Shown: one piece after another, positions 63,518-64,000 of the stretch
Position numbering within the stretch: the first letter of the stretch is position 1
Layout of the letters: every line of letters starts with the position of its first letter
Assembly (NCBI GenBank): GCA_000145985.1
Contig: CP002098.1
Location: forward strand, 372,001-436,000
Origin: Ignisphaera aggregans DSM 17230
GTDB taxonomy: Archaea; Thermoproteota; Thermoprotei_A; Sulfolobales; Ignisphaeraceae
Length of the DNA: 64,000 nt
Direction: 5' to 3'
Notes under the pieces: generated by a model
Seen by the model: only the letters and a program-made list of their open reading frames with translations
Database searches by the model: none
Told to the model about the DNA's origin: nothing
Translations under genes and position numbers: made by a program

Positions 63518-64000
63518 GTGTGTGGTATTATAGGTGTTGTGTTATCTAGGTGTGGTGTGCTTGGGAAGCCTCTTGGTAGTGTGCTTAGGGATTGTCTGAA
63601 GAGGCTTGAGTATAGGGGTTATGATTCTGTTGGTTTTGCTTTGATTGGCTGTGGTGGGGGTATTGTTGTTAGGAAGTCTAGGGGTATGATAGATGCTGTT
63701 TCTGAGAAGCTTGGATTTGATTTCTATGATGGCTATATAGGTATTGGGCATACTAGATGGGCTACACATGGAGCTCCAAGTGATGTTAATGCTCATCCAC
63801 ATACAGATTGCTTTAATAGGCTTGGAGTTGTTCATAATGGTATTATTGAGAATTATAGAGAGTTGAAGGAGTATCTAGTTGATAGAGGCCATAGATTTGT
63901 TTCTGATACTGATACAGAGGTTATTCCACATCTTATCGAGGAGTTTAAGAGGAATGGCTATAGACCTTATGAAGCTTTTAAAAAGGCTGTAGAGCTTTTG
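63518..64000 (+). CDS. glmS: glutamine--fructose-6-phosphate aminotransferase, 3'-truncated
   Basis: The enzyme makes glucosamine 6-phosphate from fructose 6-phosphate and glutamine, the first step to UDP-GlcNAc. The frame starts at GTG 63518 so that Cys2 is the N-terminal nucleophile (VCGIIGVV), followed by RLEYRGYDSVG, GHTRWATHGAPS, HNGIIENY and SDTDTEVIPHLI. Only the glutaminase domain (161 codons) is inside the window and the frame is open at the end. The start has no good Shine-Dalgarno, so a leaderless transcript is possible. Confidence 0.95.
   Translation, partial: MCGIIGVVLSRCGVLGKPLGSVLRDCLKRLEYRGYDSVGFALIGCGGGIVVRKSRGMIDAVSEKLGFDFYDGYIGIGHTRWATHGAPSDVNAHPHTDCFNRLGVVHNGIIENYRELKEYLVDRGHRFVSDTDTEVIPHLIEEFKRNGYRPYEAFKKAVELL

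Noticed and set aside
63542-63835. 97-codon minus-strand frame opposite glmS
   Set aside because: It is the shadow of the glmS glutaminase domain, which has all its catalytic motifs on the plus strand.
1-64000. CRISPR arrays, complete insertion sequences or a replication origin
   Set aside because: No regularly spaced repeats, no transposase with terminal repeats and no orc1/cdc6 with origin boxes were seen.

Overview
The window is one continuous piece of an AT-rich archaeal chromosome, most likely from a hyperthermophilic Thermoproteota member of the Desulfurococcales/Ignisphaera type. Supporting signs are a tRNA-Leu without an encoded CCA, Shine-Dalgarno motifs of the GGTGA type mixed with leaderless starts, crenarchaeal TATA/BRE promoters, box C/D guide sRNAs, an ESCRT-III (CdvB-like) protein, Nep1, FAU-1, UPF0147, an aLhr2-type helicase, archaeal ApgM, an aKMT4-type methyltransferase and many GTG/TTG starts. 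Placing it near Ignisphaera is inference from gene content and low GC. Genes are packed tightly, often with 4-50 nt overlaps, and several convergent pairs overlap at their tails. I found no CRISPR array, no intact insertion sequence and no rRNA.

Layout. 1-7.4 kb: truncated iron alcohol dehydrogenase, PfkB sugar kinase, MFS transporter, zinc-ribbon protein, cytosolic beta-propeller, KaiC-like ATPase and a CcdA-type thiol-redox membrane protein with an inverted repeat at its start. 7.8-12.3 kb: a MoxR operon (DUF4129, DUF4350, MoxR, DUF58 and two further membrane proteins). 12.3-16.1 kb: a box C/D sRNA, an M20 peptidase, small membrane proteins including two tandem DUF131 paralogues, and a surface beta-propeller. 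16.1-23.8 kb: an HTH-ThiN (ThiR-like) regulator, two radical SAM genes, an unknown operon ending in a C2H2 zinc-finger protein, and a membrane-anchored Lon-type protease. 23.8-28.0 kb: an ion-homeostasis cluster with a CBS protein, MscS-like channel, TrkA and TrkH. 28-36.2 kb: thiolase plus DUF35 (mevalonate entry), CPA2 antiporter, COG1313-type radical SAM, YbaK-type deacylase, NfeD protease plus stomatin, and a membrane-anchored GH12 glucanase.

36.2-45.2 kb: tRNA-Leu, RHH and HTH/zinc regulators with palindromic promoters, a long radical SAM enzyme, a degenerate MDR protein, a GNAT acetyltransferase, an HTH-phosphoribosyltransferase operon with a probably inactive phosphoesterase, and HMG-CoA synthase. 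45.2-45.75 kb holds no intact gene, only a probable decayed reading frame. 46.4-57.5 kb: Nep1, an Fe-S HhH glycosylase, ROK kinase, a second box C/D sRNA, ApgM, an AbrB-PhoU regulator, FAU-1, UPF0147, metallo-beta-lactamase protein, YkgJ-type cysteine cluster protein, lysine methyltransferase, ESCRT-III paralogue and B12/radical SAM enzyme. 57.6-64 kb: DUF2192-like protein, Lhr helicase, an unknown secreted protein, a small ferredoxin and the 5' part of glmS.

Functional threads are glucose and glucan use (GH12, ROK kinase, ApgM, PfkB, GlmS), isoprenoid precursor supply (thiolase, DUF35, HMG-CoA synthase at two loci), potassium/proton/osmotic balance, membrane proteostasis (Lon-like, NfeD-stomatin, MoxR) and RNA modification (guide sRNAs, Nep1, FAU-1). 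The strongest features outside protein genes are the two box C/D sRNAs and a set of long palindromes in regulatory gaps.
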